Below, piece after piece: positions 8,805-19,063 of a stretch of 64,000 bases of DNA (position 1 is the first letter of the stretch; every line of letters starts with the position of its first letter). Position numbers and translations under genes: made by a program. The notes under the pieces were generated by a model. The model made no database searches and was not told the DNA's origin. It saw only the letters and a program-made list of their open reading frames with translations. The DNA comes from Vagococcus lutrae. Lineage in GTDB: Bacteria > Bacillota > Bacilli > Lactobacillales > Vagococcaceae. Location: NCBI RefSeq assembly GCF_003987555.1, contig NZ_NGJW01000004.1, positions 62,001-126,000 of the forward strand. Direction: 5' to 3'.

Positions 8805-9232
8805 ATTCTTAGTATTATTTTTCTGATTAAATCAAAACCGATTAGACCTGCTGCTATGGCACCCGCCAAAGCGGAGACTTTAATCCCATAAAAGATAGCT
8901 TGATCATACTCTCCACGAATAAAGGCATACGTCATTTGATATGAGACTGCTCCAGGTACAAGTGCAACGATACCAGGAATGTTATAAAGCGTCGCAGGTG
9001 TTTTTAACTTAACGGCAAAACGATAACTCAAGGCTGCCAACATTAAGGCGCCGAAGAAACTACCCGTTACCGTACTAAAGCCTAATGTGACCGCTATCCA
9101 ATAAACAGACCATCCCGCCATGCCACTTAACCCACTATAAAGTAGCTTGCTTTTAGGTACGAGCAAAATATAAGCAAAGCCTACTGTACTAATAAAACTT
9201 AAAAGAGCTTGTTTAAATAATTCTACTATCAT
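8783..9232 (-). CDS. Threonine/serine exporter, YjjB-type subunit
   Basis: Small membrane protein of 149 residues with about four to five hydrophobic segments, matching the ThrE_2/YjjB (DUF3815) half of the split threonine/serine exporter. Typical stretches are GMAGWSVYW, TGSFFGALM and the glycine/proline-rich IPGIVALVPGAVSYQ. It follows the YjjP-type subunit after 10 bases on the same strand, the usual pair. In actinobacterial ThrE both parts are one protein. Substrate is inferred from the family. Confidence 0.8.
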   Translation of the reverse strand: MIVELFKQALLSFISTVGFAYILLVPKSKLLYSGLSGMAGWSVYWIAVTLGFSTVTGSFFGALMLAALSYRFAVKLKTPATLYNIPGIVALVPGAVSYQMTYAFIRGEYDQAIFYGIKVSALAGAIAAGLIGFDLIRKIILRIKATYKK

Positions 9233-9242
9233 CTTCTCACCT

Positions 9243-10001
9243 CTACATTTTTAAAAAGGAAAACGCAGCCGCAATGCCCGCCCCGATTAAAACAGCAATC
9301 ATCAATGATTCCACAGCACGCGACATGCCTGATAAAATATCATCTTGCTGAATATCGCGAATCGCGTTAGTTATCGCAATTCCTGGCACGAGTGGCATAA
9401 TACTACCAATAATCATATTATCTGCGGACAGACCAAAGCCCCATTTTTCAAATGTCAAAGCAAGTAAACCAATCATAAACGACGCTACGAATTCATCCAG
9501 ATACTTCGTTTTCAAATACTTTTGACTGATTAAATAAACCGTGTAACTTATCGCCCCAACCAAAAAAGTTGGGACAAAATCCCACCAAGACCCTTGTCCA
9601 ACAATCATCATTAAACACGCACTTAAAATCCCAGCACTTAACACTTTTAAAGACATCGGACGGTCATTTTTTTTGTAATCCAATATTTGTAACATTTTAT
9701 TTAACTGTATAAGCGTTATTCTATCTTCTACAAAATAACGAGAATATTCATTTACTTTCGCTACTTTTTCTAAATTAGTGGTTCGTTTCGTAACATCCAT
9801 CATCTGAACAGATTTTGTACTCTCAAGCCCCATAAGGACGATGCCAGATGTAACAAAACTAATCCCTCTTTCATGATGGTGCGCCCCTGCTAGACGGTTC
9901 ATAGTATCTTCAACACGGGCCATTTCTGCACCATTTTCAATCATAATTTTCCCGGCTAACACACATGTTTCCAGTAACAACCCTTTTTCATGTAAATCCA
10001 T
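9243..10001 (-). CDS. Threonine/serine exporter, YjjP-type subunit
   Basis: Protein of 252 residues of the ThrE/YjjP (DUF1212) family: an N-terminal cytoplasmic part (CVLAGKIMIENGAEMARVEDT) followed by about five membrane segments with PLVPGIAITNAIRD. It would form the amino-acid exporter with the adjacent YjjB-type gene. The start was placed at ATG 10001 because GAAGGAGGGCG sits at the right distance; an in-frame ATG at 10055 would add 18 Lys-rich residues but lacks an RBS. Confidence 0.82.
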   Translation of the reverse strand: MDLHEKGLLLETCVLAGKIMIENGAEMARVEDTMNRLAGAHHHERGISFVTSGIVLMGLESTKSVQMMDVTKRTTNLEKVAKVNEYSRYFVEDRITLIQLNKMLQILDYKKNDRPMSLKVLSAGILSACLMMIVGQGSWWDFVPTFLVGAISYTVYLISQKYLKTKYLDEFVASFMIGLLALTFEKWGFGLSADNMIIGSIMPLVPGIAITNAIRDIQQDDILSGMSRAVESLMIAVLIGAGIAAAFSFLKM

Positions 10002-10084
10002 CCGAACGCCCTCCTTCACTTTCCCTATTGTATGTTTTTTTATCAATAGTTTCAAACTTTCTCATAAAATAATTAGAATCGGCA

Positions 10085-10147
10085 TGAATCTTTCCATTCA
10101 AATTGTATTTTTATTCATTTATAAAAATAAACTTGCATAATTATTCT
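10085..10147. promoter_or_regulatory. Candidate ArgR-type boxes upstream of the amino-acid ABC transporter
   Basis: TGTATTTTTATTCA at 10104-10117 fits the ARG-box pattern TGNATNWWNATNCA. TGCATAATTATTCT at 10134-10147 is a near match that covers the -35 box, with centres 30 bases apart. A further dyad, TGAAT-N6-ATTCA, lies at 10085-10100. This suggests arginine-responsive control; inference only. Confidence 0.35.
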
Positions 10148-10161
10148 CTTGTGTGTATAAT
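10133..10161 (+). promoter_or_regulatory. Promoter of the amino-acid ABC transporter
   Basis: TTGCAT (-35, 10133-10138), a 17-base spacer and TATAAT (-10, 10156-10161), followed by AAGGAG about 9 bases before the ATG at 10194. Confidence 0.7.
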
Positions 10162-10193
10162 ACAATTTATCATCAAAGAAGGAGCGCTATTAT

Positions 10194-11654
10194 ATGAAAA
10201 ATAAAACACTAAAAAAAGTCGTTGCCATTCTAGTAGGCATCTCATTTATGACACCATTTTTTACGCAAACTAAAGCGGCAGAAACCGACGCTGTTTTAGA
10301 AAATATTCAAAAAAAGGGTAAATTGACAATTGGCTTGTCCGCTGACTACCCTCCTTACGAGTTTCACGCGACTGTCGACGGAAAAGATAAAGTCGTCGGA
10401 GCCGATGTTTCAATGGGAGAAAAAATAGCCAAAGACTTAGGAGTAGAGCTCGTCGTGGAAGAACTAGGGTTTGACGCGTTACTTGGTTCAATGAAAACAG
10501 GTAAAGTCGACCTCATCATCTCTGGTATGTCCCCTACACCTGAAAGACAAAAAGAAGTAAATTTTACTGACCCCTATATTCGTATTCAACAAAAAGTCTT
10601 GATACGAAAAGCAGATGCAGAGAAATTTAAAAACGTAACCGATTTTAATGGCAAAAAAGTGGCAGCTCAGAAGCAAACAACACAAGAAGCATTAGCTCAA
10701 AATGAACTCGTTGGTTCAACGGTTGTTTCTCTGCAAAAAGTAACCGATGTCGTCTTAAACTTACAAAACAACAAAGTAGACGGCGCTGTTATTGAAGGAC
10801 CCGTTGCTGAAGCGTACGCGCTTCAAAACCCACAGCTTATGGTATCTGATATTACCTTTGCAGACGGAGAATCAGATATGGCAATTGCTGTTTCCAAAGA
10901 TGCTCCTGCCTTACTAGCTAAAGTCAATGAAACTGTCAAAGAAATCAACGACCAAAACTTAATGGAAACCTACAAACAAGAAGCAGCTCAGTATATGTTC
11001 CATGATGACAGTAGCTTCCTTGAAAAATATGGTATGAATTACGTAAAAGGTGCTGGCTATACCATTTTCTTAGCTTTTGTTGGAGTTCTTTTTGGAGCCT
11101 TACTTGGTACATTGTTGGCCTTAATGAAATTATCCGAAACAAAAGTTTTTCGCTGGATTGCTGCCATTTATATTGAATATGTTCGTGGTACGCCACTTTT
11201 AGTTCAAATCTTTCTAGTATACTTTGGTAGCGCCGCTTTAAATCTTGAGCTAAACGCTTTAACAGCCGGCTGTATTGCGTTATTCTTAAATAGTGGTGCT
11301 TATGTCGCTGAAATCATCCGTGCGGGTATTCAAGCAGTTGATAAAGGACAGTTAGAAGCTGCACGTTCATTAGGAATGACTCAGCAACAAAGCATGAAAA
11401 AGATCATTTTGCCACAAGCAATTAAAAATATTTTACCGGCACTTGGGAATGAATTTGTAACCGTCATTAAGGAATCTTCCGTCGTTTCAGTCATCGGTGT
11501 TTCAGAATTAATGTTCCAAGCCGGTGTCGTTCAAGGCGCAAGTTTTAAACCATTTTTACCGATTGTCTTAGTGTCAATCGTTTACTTTATTTTAACATTT
11601 ACACTTTCTCGCGTAATAGGTGTAGCTGAAAGGAGAATGAGTACTAGTGATTAA
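10194..11654 (+). CDS. Amino-acid ABC transporter, substrate-binding protein fused to permease
   Basis: GlnP-type fusion of 486 residues. Residues 1-30 form a signal segment. About 35-265 is one SBP_bac_3 domain ([37 protein letters not shown]). About 280-480 is a polar amino-acid permease with the ABC contact loop [22 protein letters not shown]. Lactococcal GlnP carries two binding domains; this has one. The family takes up glutamine, glutamate, histidine or arginine; the ligand cannot be told from sequence alone, though ArgR-like boxes upstream point to basic amino acids. The ATPase gene overlaps its 3' end by 8 bases. Confidence 0.9.
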   Translation: MKNKTLKKVVAILVGISFMTPFFTQTKAAETDAVLENIQKKGKLTIGLSADYPPYEFHATVDGKDKVVGADVSMGEKIAKDLGVELVVEELGFDALLGSMKTGKVDLIISGMSPTPERQKEVNFTDPYIRIQQKVLIRKADAEKFKNVTDFNGKKVAAQKQTTQEALAQNELVGSTVVSLQKVTDVVLNLQNNKVDGAVIEGPVAEAYALQNPQLMVSDITFADGESDMAIAVSKDAPALLAKVNETVKEINDQNLMETYKQEAAQYMFHDDSSFLEKYGMNYVKGAGYTIFLAFVGVLFGALLGTLLALMKLSETKVFRWIAAIYIEYVRGTPLLVQIFLVYFGSAALNLELNALTAGCIALFLNSGAYVAEIIRAGIQAVDKGQLEAARSLGMTQQQSMKKIILPQAIKNILPALGNEFVTVIKESSVVSVIGVSELMFQAGVVQGASFKPFLPIVLVSIVYFILTFTLSRVIGVAERRMSTSD

Positions 11655-12372
11655 TATTAAAAATCTGCATAAGTATTTTGGGGATAATGAGGTGCTAAAA
11701 GGAATAGATGCCACGATAGAGTCTGGAGAAGTTGTCGTTATCATAGGGCCGTCTGGTAGCGGTAAAAGTACCTTTCTACGTTGTTTAAATCTGTTAGAAA
11801 CCCCAACAAAAGGTCAAATTTTATTTAAAAATCAAGATTTAACGGATAAACAAACAGATATCAACCAAGTACGACAAAAAATCGGAATGGTTTTTCAAAA
11901 CTTTAATCTATTCCCACATAAGACTGTCATGGAAAACATCACGTTAAGTCCGATAGAAGTCAAACAGGTTGAACCAGAAGTGGCTAAACAACAAGCCCTA
12001 GAATTATTGACGCTTGTTGGATTGGCTGATAAAGCAGACAGCTATCCCAATAGTCTTTCTGGTGGACAAAAACAACGGGTGGCAATTGCACGAGCTTTAG
12101 CTATGGAACCAGAAGTCATGCTATTTGATGAACCAACATCTGCCTTGGATCCAGAGATGGTTGGAGAAGTTCTAAACGTGATGAAAAGCTTAGCTAAATC
12201 AGGAATGACGATGGCGATTGTTACCCACGAAATGGGCTTCGCTAAAGAAGTAGCTGACCGAGTCATCTTTATGGATGAAGGTGTTATCCAAGAACAAGGA
12301 ACCCCACAAGCTATTTTTGAAACACCGCAGAATAGCCGTACACAGAGCTTTCTAAGTAAAGTTTTATCTTAA
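11647..12372 (+). CDS. Amino-acid ABC transporter ATPase (GlnQ-like)
   Basis: ATPase subunit partnering the preceding fused permease. The 241 residues contain Walker [10 protein letters not shown] (about 34-42), the Q loop ([11 protein letters not shown]), the signature [15 protein letters not shown] and Walker [15 protein letters not shown], the set typical of polar amino-acid importers. The start is GTG at 11647, with AAAGGAG about 10 bases upstream inside the preceding gene, indicating translational coupling. A strong terminator follows directly. Confidence 0.9.
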   Translation: MINIKNLHKYFGDNEVLKGIDATIESGEVVVIIGPSGSGKSTFLRCLNLLETPTKGQILFKNQDLTDKQTDINQVRQKIGMVFQNFNLFPHKTVMENITLSPIEVKQVEPEVAKQQALELLTLVGLADKADSYPNSLSGGQKQRVAIARALAMEPEVMLFDEPTSALDPEMVGEVLNVMKSLAKSGMTMAIVTHEMGFAKEVADRVIFMDEGVIQEQGTPQAIFETPQNSRTQSFLSKVLS

Positions 12373-12373
12373 A

Positions 12374-12419
12374 AAAAAGAGTGAGGAAACCAACCTGAAT
12401 AGGTTTCCTCACTCTTTCT
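12374..12419. terminator. Bidirectional terminator between glnQ-like gene and buk
   Basis: AAAGAGTGAGGAAACC (12376-12391) pairs perfectly with GGTTTCCTCACTCTTT (12402-12417). A run of A on the left and T on the right serves both converging transcripts. Confidence 0.9.
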
Positions 12420-12459
12420 ATTTCTTGACAATCAACGCGACAGCCAAATCACGTTGTTG

Positions 12460-13539
12460 TTATGCTTCAGGTAGAGAAAATGTGTGACCGACTTCATCTC
12501 CTGTTAAGATACGATTTGCTCCCATTGCTAAAGCGTACATTTCATTTTCACCTGGGGAAACAATGACATTGCCGATGAATGAAACACGTTCTTTAACCCA
12601 GTCAGTTAATCGCTCCGAGTAAGCCAATCCTCCAGTTATCACAATTCCATCTACTTTACCACTTAGAACCGTAGCCGCAGACCCTATTCCTTTCGCTACT
12701 TGGTAGGCCATTGCTTCCAGAATATAAGCTGCTTCTTCGTCTCCATTTTGGATACGTTCTTCTACTTCAATCCCGCTATTGGTATTTAAGTAAGAAATCA
12801 TACCGCCTTTTTTACGTGTTAATACTGTAATATCTTCTTCAGACATTTCATAACACATTGGAATTAATTCTTTGAGTGATAAACCACCACTTCTCTCAAC
12901 TGAGAAAGGTCCTTCATCATCTAAAATTAAATCCACCATACGTCCTTGATAATGTGCACTGATAGAAGAGCCACTTCCAAGATGTACAACAATCAAGTTT
13001 AAATCTTCATATGGTTTGTTCATTTGTTCAGCCGTTTGTAACGCCACAGAACGCATGTTTAACATGTGTCCAATACTACGACGTTTAACGCCTTTCAGTC
13101 CGGATACGCGGGATAAATCCCAAAATTGGTCGACAGTAATCGGGTCATAAATCATCGCAATGCAATCTGCTTTAGCTTGATTACGAATACCATTCGCCAG
13201 TACTGCTCCCAAATTAGACGCATGATCAATATCAGCGCGGTTTGTCAGCCACTCGATCATTTCATCATTTACAAAGTAAGCTCCTGCATCAACGGGAGGT
13301 AACATACCACCACGTCCGACCACTGCATCTAATTTTGTCACATCTATGTCATGTGCTTTTAAAAAGTCTAAAATAATAGCCAAACGGTAATCATACTGAT
13401 CACTCACTCGGGCATATTTTTCTAAAGATTCAGTAGGATGAAATAGATTTTCATTAACTACTTCCTTATCATTTTCATAATAAGATACTTTTGTTGATGT
13501 TGATCCTGGGTTGATTACCACAATACGATATTGTTCCAT
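12460..13539 (-). CDS. buk: Butyrate kinase (acyl-phosphate kinase)
   Basis: Converts an acyl phosphate and ADP to the acid and ATP. The 359 residues show acetate/butyrate kinase family motifs: VINPGSTSTKVSYYEN at the N terminus, GRGGMLPPV, HLGSGSSISAHYQGR and GGLAYS. It is the last gene of the operon, 15 bases after ptb. With Ptb it conserves the energy of an acyl-CoA made by the upstream dehydrogenase. The real substrate may be a branched-chain or other short acyl phosphate rather than butyryl phosphate. Confidence 0.9.
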   Translation of the reverse strand: MEQYRIVVINPGSTSTKVSYYENDKEVVNENLFHPTESLEKYARVSDQYDYRLAIILDFLKAHDIDVTKLDAVVGRGGMLPPVDAGAYFVNDEMIEWLTNRADIDHASNLGAVLANGIRNQAKADCIAMIYDPITVDQFWDLSRVSGLKGVKRRSIGHMLNMRSVALQTAEQMNKPYEDLNLIVVHLGSGSSISAHYQGRMVDLILDDEGPFSVERSGGLSLKELIPMCYEMSEEDITVLTRKKGGMISYLNTNSGIEVEERIQNGDEEAAYILEAMAYQVAKGIGSAATVLSGKVDGIVITGGLAYSERLTDWVKERVSFIGNVIVSPGENEMYALAMGANRILTGDEVGHTFSLPEA

Positions 13540-13554
13540 GCTAATAATTCCTCT

Positions 13555-14457
13555 CTATAATGAAATTGCTAAAAGTAATGAGTTTAATTTTTCTTCCATT
13601 GAAGAGCCACGAGAGGTTAAGACAATCGGTGCCTCTGCGCCAATAATTAAACCAGCCATTTTACCGCCTGCTAAGGTTGTCAATGACTTTCCTAATACAT
13701 TACCTGTGACAATATCAGGAACTAGTAAAACGTCCATATCGCCGGCAATTTCACTATCATAGCCTTTAGCCTCAGCAATTTCTTTGCTAATTGAAAGGTC
13801 AAGTGAAATCGGTCCTTCGATTTTGACATCTTCATAACCAGCTGTTCCTGCTAACTCCTTAAGTTCCACTGCATCTTGTGACGCTTGTAATTTCGGATTA
13901 ACGTTCTCACTTGCGTCTAAAATCCCTACGTTTATTTGGTCATAACCAAGACCACGATAGACAGATAGGGCATTGTCAAGAATCGCTTGTTTCATCTTAA
14001 CGTCAGGTGTTAATACCATTCCGCCATCAGAAACTAATAATAATTTATGATACGTTGGGACTTCGTTAATCGCCACGTGTGATAAAACACCTGGTTTACG
14101 AATACCCGTTTCTTTATTCACGACTGCTTTCAATAAATCACGCGTTTGAATACCACCTTTTAGCAAGACTTGCGCAGCACCTTCTTTAACTAAAGAAACT
14201 GCTTTAGCTGCAATGCTTTCTGGGGTCGTTTCATGGTAAATATCAAACAATGAAACATCTTCATTTAAGTCAGCTAACAACTGACTAATCGCGTCTTTAT
14301 CCCCTACAAGTAAGGGACGGATATAGTCTTCATGATACAACGACAGTACCGCTTGTAACGTATGCTCATCAGCTGCGTTAGCAACGGCTACTGTACGCTG
14401 TTCATGACTATCCGCTTTCAATCGTGACTTTAAATCATCAAATGATTTGATTGCCAC
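13555..14457 (-). CDS. ptb: Phosphate butyryltransferase
   Basis: Exchanges CoA for phosphate on a short acyl-CoA. The 300 residues belong to the PTA_PTB family (GPISLDLSISKEIAEAKGY, DVLLVPDIVTGNVLGKSL near the C terminus). The start is GTG at 14457 after AAAAGGAG. It lies between the E2 gene and buk, as in ptb-buk-linked dehydrogenase clusters of enterococci. Acyl specificity is unknown. Confidence 0.9.
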   Translation of the reverse strand: MAIKSFDDLKSRLKADSHEQRTVAVANAADEHTLQAVLSLYHEDYIRPLLVGDKDAISQLLADLNEDVSLFDIYHETTPESIAAKAVSLVKEGAAQVLLKGGIQTRDLLKAVVNKETGIRKPGVLSHVAINEVPTYHKLLLVSDGGMVLTPDVKMKQAILDNALSVYRGLGYDQINVGILDASENVNPKLQASQDAVELKELAGTAGYEDVKIEGPISLDLSISKEIAEAKGYDSEIAGDMDVLLVPDIVTGNVLGKSLTTLAGGKMAGLIIGAEAPIVLTSRGSSMEEKLNSLLLAISL

Positions 14458-14476
14458 GTGTAAGCACTCCTTTTTA

Positions 14477-15760
14477 TTAAGCTCTTAGTAACATCAATGC
14501 TGGGTCACGTAAAGCATTCTTAAAGACGTTAAATGCTTTCTGTGCTTCAACACCATCAACTAGACGGTGGTCAAAAGCAAATGATGTGCGTAAGATAGGT
14601 TTCACAACGATTTCACGGTCTTCGTTTGGTACGACTTCATCACCGATACGTGCGATTCCCATAATACATGACTCAGGGTAGTTAATGATTGGCGTTGACC
14701 AAATACCTTCTGTATCTGGAACACCACCAATGTTTGTGATGGTCACAGAACTACCTGTCATGTCGTCACGTGTTAACTTACCAGCTAATGCTTTTTCACC
14801 TAAGTCTGAAATTTCTTGGGCGATTTCAAAAATGCTCTTCTTATCTGCATTTTTAATAACTGGCACGTATAAACCATGATCAGTGTTTGTTGCAATTCCG
14901 ATATTGATATTGCCACGGTGGACAATTTCTGATTTTTCCATGTCAACGTACGCATTCATTGAAGGATGTGCTTTCAACATTGCTACCATTGCTTTTACAA
15001 CATATGGTAAGAATGTTAAGCCGATACCTTCTTCTTTCGCTACACCTTTATATTCGTTACGATGTGCGATAAGTTTTGTTGCGTCCACTTTGTCAAAAAC
15101 AGTAACGTGTGGAATTTGTGTACGACTTTGAACCATACCGTTTGCGATTGCTTTACGCACAGGTGTCATTGGTTCGCGCCAGTCTTCACCTTGAGGTTGT
15201 GGAACTGGAGCTGGTTTTGGTGTTGAAGCAGCCGGTATTGAAGCTACTTCCGGTGTTGTAGAAGCTGCTGGTGCAACTTCTGCTGCTCCGCCACCACTTA
15301 AGAAGTTATCGATATCTGTACGCGTTAGACGATTACCGTCTGCTGGTGTTACTTCGTTGATATCCACACCTTTTTCACGTGCATATTTTCTAACTGAAGG
15401 AACTGCACGCACTAGGCCTTTTTTAGCTGCTGGTGCTGCTGCCGGTTCTTCTGCTACTTTTTCTTCTGTTGCTTTAGGTGCTGCTTCAGTTGAAGCACCG
15501 CCTTCTTCTGAAGGAGCTGAATCATCTTCTGTTAAAATTGTTAAGATGATTTCATCAACTTGTGCCATCCCTTCAGGAACTAAGATTTTTTCAACTGTTC
15601 CTGATACAGGTGTTGTAATTTCCATAGTTGACTTATCGTTTTGAATTTCTACTAAAGGATCATCTACTTTAACTTCTTGTCCTTCTTTTACTAACCAACT
15701 TAAAATTTCTGCTTCAACCAGACCTTCACCTACGTCTGGTAATTTAAATTTATATGCCAT
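14477..15760 (-). CDS. 2-oxoacid dehydrogenase E2 (dihydrolipoamide acyltransferase)
   Basis: Core acyltransferase of a 2-oxoacid dehydrogenase complex. Of 427 residues, 1-77 form a single lipoyl domain with the lipoylated lysine at about 43 (QNDKSTME). An Ala/Pro/Glu-rich linker follows, then the E1/E3-binding domain at about 115-155 (VPSVRKYAREKGVDINEV). A second Ala/Pro linker leads to the catalytic domain with FDHRLVDG near the C terminus. Gram-positive PDH E2 subunits often have two lipoyl domains, while BKD and acetoin types often have one. A conventional E3-binding domain is present although no E3 gene is in the cluster. Confidence 0.9.
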   Translation of the reverse strand: MAYKFKLPDVGEGLVEAEILSWLVKEGQEVKVDDPLVEIQNDKSTMEITTPVSGTVEKILVPEGMAQVDEIILTILTEDDSAPSEEGGASTEAAPKATEEKVAEEPAAAPAAKKGLVRAVPSVRKYAREKGVDINEVTPADGNRLTRTDIDNFLSGGGAAEVAPAASTTPEVASIPAASTPKPAPVPQPQGEDWREPMTPVRKAIANGMVQSRTQIPHVTVFDKVDATKLIAHRNEYKGVAKEEGIGLTFLPYVVKAMVAMLKAHPSMNAYVDMEKSEIVHRGNINIGIATNTDHGLYVPVIKNADKKSIFEIAQEISDLGEKALAGKLTRDDMTGSSVTITNIGGVPDTEGIWSTPIINYPESCIMGIARIGDEVVPNEDREIVVKPILRTSFAFDHRLVDGVEAQKAFNVFKNALRDPALMLLRA

Positions 15761-15784
15761 AATATCTCTTCCTTTCCAGTAATC

Positions 15785-16762
15785 TTATCCGTTGATAACG
15801 CGTTTAACTTCAGCTTCAATATCTTTCGCATTTGGTAACCAAACTGACTCAGCTGAACCGAATGGGAAGTGACTGTCTGGCGCTGCAACACGGCCGATAG
15901 GTGCTTCTAAATCGTACATCGCATTTTCAGCAATTTCTGCCATAATGTGGTTTGCCAATCCTGTTAAACGTTGTGCTTCTTGAACCACAACTGCATAGCC
16001 AGTTTTCTTAACAGATTCTAAAATAGTATCAATGTCAAATGGTGCTACTGTACGTAAGTCGATAACTTCAACTGAAATACCTTCTTTTTCTAACTCTTTT
16101 GCTGCTTTTGTTGATTCATGAACCATTGAACCATAAGTTACGATTGTAACGTCTGTTCCTTCGCGAACCACATTCGCTTTATCTAAAGGAATTTCATACA
16201 TTTCCTCAGGAACCTCTTCTTTAATAGAACGGTATAATTTCAAGTGTTCTAAGAAGAAGACTGGGTCATTATTTTTCACTGATGAAATTAACAAGCCTTT
16301 TGCATCATATGGGCCGCTTGGAATAACAATACGTAATCCAGGTGTTTGAGCAAATAAACCTTCTAAGTTATCTGAGTGTAATTCTGGTGTTCCAACGCCA
16401 CCACCAAATGTTGAACGAATTGTGATAGGTGCTGATGCTTTTCCGCCCATACGGTAACGGTGACGCGCCATTTGTCCTGCTAATCCGTCAATCGCTTCCA
16501 TTGTAAAACCAGAGAATTGTAATTCTGGGATTGGACGGTAGCCACCGATTGCTAATCCTAAAGAAATTCCTAAAATACCTGATTCTGCTAATGGTGTATC
16601 AAAGATACGTTTGTCGCCATATTTTGCGTGTAAGCCGTCAGTGGCACGGAAAACCCCTCCGTTAATCCCAACGTCTTCACCGAATAAAAGTGTTTTTTCA
16701 TCTGATTCCATAATTTGATCTAAAGCTTCATTTACCGCTTGAACCATATTTTTTTGTGCCAT
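15785..16762 (-). CDS. 2-oxoacid dehydrogenase E1 beta subunit
   Basis: Beta half of the thiamine-diphosphate decarboxylase, 325 residues. It shows the transketolase pyrimidine-binding domain ([36 protein letters not shown]) and the C-terminal transketolase domain ([16 protein letters not shown]). The start was set at ATG 16762, one base after the E1 alpha stop codon and behind AGAAGGAGG. A longer frame from 16834 would run back into E1 alpha. It resembles pyruvate-type E1 beta, but substrate class is not certain. Confidence 0.9.
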   Translation of the reverse strand: MAQKNMVQAVNEALDQIMESDEKTLLFGEDVGINGGVFRATDGLHAKYGDKRIFDTPLAESGILGISLGLAIGGYRPIPELQFSGFTMEAIDGLAGQMARHRYRMGGKASAPITIRSTFGGGVGTPELHSDNLEGLFAQTPGLRIVIPSGPYDAKGLLISSVKNNDPVFFLEHLKLYRSIKEEVPEEMYEIPLDKANVVREGTDVTIVTYGSMVHESTKAAKELEKEGISVEVIDLRTVAPFDIDTILESVKKTGYAVVVQEAQRLTGLANHIMAEIAENAMYDLEAPIGRVAAPDSHFPFGSAESVWLPNAKDIEAEVKRVING

Positions 16763-16763
16763 G

Positions 16764-17861
16764 TTAGTTAGCCTCCTTCTCTTTATAGAACGCAATTTCT
16801 TTTGCAATACGTGGTGTCGGTACTTCGTAGACACTTTCTAACATTTCAGAAACTTTCATCTTAGGTGCTTTATCAGCAGTATCTAATGCTTCGTTAACTT
16901 CTTGAGTTGTCGCATCGATAACTTCTTGTTCCATTTCTTCATTCCATAAACCTTTGTCGCCTAAATATTTACGCATACGGATTAAGCAATCTTTTGCTTG
17001 CCATTCTTCAACTTCGCCTTCTGGACGGTAACGTGTTGGATCATCTGATAATGTATGTGGTCCGTAACGGTAAGTTAATGTTTCGATTAACACAGGGCCG
17101 TTTCCAGCTAATGCGTAGTCTTTTGCCATTTTCGTTGCTTCATATAGAGCAAGTGCATCCATTCCGTCTACTTGGATTCCTGGAATTCCAGCTGCAACTG
17201 CTTTTTGAGCAAGTGTTTTAGCTTTTGTTTGTTTATCACGAGGAACTGAAATACCGTATTGGTTATTTTGTACAATGAAGACAACTGGTGAATCAAATGC
17301 CCCAGCAAAGTTAATACCTTCGTAGAAGTCACCTTGAGATGTACCACCGTCTCCGATGTATGTCATCGCTACTTTTTTCTCGCCATCTAAGTTATAAGCC
17401 ATTCCAATACCTGCAGCTTGTAACATTTGAGAACCAATGATTGTTTGTGCTGGTAAACCTTGTAAATCTTCTGGGAAATGGTTACCTGCTACGTGTCCAC
17501 GGTACCAAAGAACTGCGTTTGATAAAGGCATACCATGTTTAACCAAAGGAATAACGTCACGGTAAGTTGGTAGTAAGAAGTCTTGTTTATCAATTGCAAA
17601 CAATGTTGCTAATTGAGATGCTTCCATACCTTCTGATGGAGGTAGGTTCCCGATACGACCTTGACGACCTGCTAATACTAAACGTTTGTTGACTGTACGT
17701 CCCCAAACTAGGTCTTTCATCAATGCCACCATCTCTTCATCTTTAAGTGAAGATTTCAAGCCGTTGTTGACTAGCTCTCCTTTTTCATTAAGAATCTGAA
17801 CGAATTTTACGTTTTCAGTATTCTCTTTAACGATCTGATCAAAATTAATTGTTTTTGCCAT
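16764..17861 (-). CDS. 2-oxoacid dehydrogenase E1 alpha subunit, pyruvate-type
   Basis: Alpha half of the E1 decarboxylase, 365 residues. The thiamine diphosphate motif runs from [10 protein letters not shown] to [10 protein letters not shown]. Other family stretches are [26 protein letters not shown] and the phosphorylation-loop-like [16 protein letters not shown]. The overall character is that of Gram-positive PdhA, although ptb-buk neighbours are more usual for branched-chain BKD complexes. ATG 17861 is preferred because GAAAGG lies 9 bases upstream; the earlier ATG at 17870 directly abuts that site. Confidence 0.88.
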   Translation of the reverse strand: MAKTINFDQIVKENTENVKFVQILNEKGELVNNGLKSSLKDEEMVALMKDLVWGRTVNKRLVLAGRQGRIGNLPPSEGMEASQLATLFAIDKQDFLLPTYRDVIPLVKHGMPLSNAVLWYRGHVAGNHFPEDLQGLPAQTIIGSQMLQAAGIGMAYNLDGEKKVAMTYIGDGGTSQGDFYEGINFAGAFDSPVVFIVQNNQYGISVPRDKQTKAKTLAQKAVAAGIPGIQVDGMDALALYEATKMAKDYALAGNGPVLIETLTYRYGPHTLSDDPTRYRPEGEVEEWQAKDCLIRMRKYLGDKGLWNEEMEQEVIDATTQEVNEALDTADKAPKMKVSEMLESVYEVPTPRIAKEIAFYKEKEAN

Positions 17862-17891
17862 TTTGTTCATCCTTTCAAAAATGTTTTTTTA

Positions 17892-18932
17892 TTAGTTGAA
17901 ATCTAATTGGTAATCTTCTGGTTTTGTAATAGACCAGACTTTACTAAATAAGTAGTTGAACACAAAACCTAATGTTAGAGGGATAACTAAGAATGCTAGT
18001 GTGACTTTAATCATATTCCCTACTGTCCAACCACCTGGTGCTAATGTCATCGCATTAATTGGACCAATTAAACCACTGAATCCAAATCCAGCACTAAATG
18101 GTGTGCCTTCTAATCCCATAAATGCTGCAAAAGCACCTGAGATTGCTGCGTTACAAATAACTGGTAAAATGATTTTTGGCTTTTTAATAACGTTTGCCAT
18201 TTGCATTTTTGGTGAACCAATAAAGTGAGCAAGTGATGTTGGCACACTGTTTGCTTTCCAACCAGCTACACATAAACCAAAACCTGCTGCACAGATTCCA
18301 ATATTAGCAGCTGCTGAACCGACACCGCCTAATGAAATAGCTGTAGCAATTCCAACTGTCGCAATCGGCGAAACAATCATCATTGAGAAGATAACAGCTA
18401 AAGCGATTGCCATTGGCACAGGTTGTAATTCGGTTAACATATTAACGAAGTTACCTAACATCATCGTAATTTGTTTAACGAATGGTAGTAGTAGTTGTCC
18501 GATACCACCTCCTACAATAACTAAAATCGTTGGAATAACTAAAATCGTAAAGGCTTTCATCTTTTCACCAATTAATAAGATAATAAGTGCTCCGATTGCA
18601 GCTGTTAAACCCGTGTTAATAACATCTCCTGTCCCTTGGAAAATAAATCCACCTTCAGGATTTAATGTTGCAACACCCGATCCAACGACACTTGCCATTC
18701 CTAAAGCTCCGATTTGAATAGGTGTGAATTTAAAATTAAGTGCTACTGCCACCCCCACAACAATCGGCATTAACGTTTGGGCGATCCCCGTTGCGGTTAA
18801 TCCAAACTGCCAACCAATTGCTTTTGAAAGTTCACTCAGTAAAGCACCTGGTATTAAGGATACGACAACCCCGATGGCAACCCCATTCAGTACGTTCATC
18901 GCAAAATCCTTAGGTTTTACTCCAATATTCAC
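17892..18932 (-). CDS. PTS_EIIC_2-like integral membrane protein
   Basis: Very hydrophobic protein of 346 residues with about nine to ten membrane segments. The pattern (GVAIGVVVSLIPGALL, GSGVATLNPEGGFIFQGTGD, FSAGFGFSGLIGPINAM) matches the PTS_EIIC_2 family (PF13303), often annotated as a regulator or sugar PTS IIC protein. No IIA or IIB partner is nearby, so phosphotransfer is doubtful. As the first gene of an operon for a 2-oxoacid dehydrogenase and acyl-phosphate kinase, it could import or export an acid or its precursor. That role is inference. Confidence 0.7.
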   Translation of the reverse strand: MNIGVKPKDFAMNVLNGVAIGVVVSLIPGALLSELSKAIGWQFGLTATGIAQTLMPIVVGVAVALNFKFTPIQIGALGMASVVGSGVATLNPEGGFIFQGTGDVINTGLTAAIGALIILLIGEKMKAFTILVIPTILVIVGGGIGQLLLPFVKQITMMLGNFVNMLTELQPVPMAIALAVIFSMMIVSPIATVGIATAISLGGVGSAAANIGICAAGFGLCVAGWKANSVPTSLAHFIGSPKMQMANVIKKPKIILPVICNAAISGAFAAFMGLEGTPFSAGFGFSGLIGPINAMTLAPGGWTVGNMIKVTLAFLVIPLTLGFVFNYLFSKVWSITKPEDYQLDFN

Positions 18933-19037
18933 ATCTTTTCCTCCTTTGATATTCTTTATTTTTTTGTAACTTTAAAACCTATTTTATGATTGCTAAAACT
19001 AGCGGCTTCAAGTAAAATCAAACTTGAAGGTGTTATA

Positions 19038-19051
19038 AGAAAACGTTTCCT
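19038..19051. promoter_or_regulatory. Candidate cre (CcpA) site
   Basis: AGAAAACGTTTCCT agrees at 11 of 14 positions with the palindromic cre form TGAAAACGTTTTCA. It lies just downstream of the predicted transcription start of the dehydrogenase operon, where CcpA would block elongation, so glucose repression is predicted. Confidence 0.5.
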
Positions 19052-19063
19052 TTTGTTATCTCT

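Noticed and set aside
15357-15644. Long open frame antisense to the E2 gene, Ala/Ser/Pro rich
   Set aside because: It mirrors the Ala/Pro/Glu linker of E2 on the other strand; no RBS or promoter.
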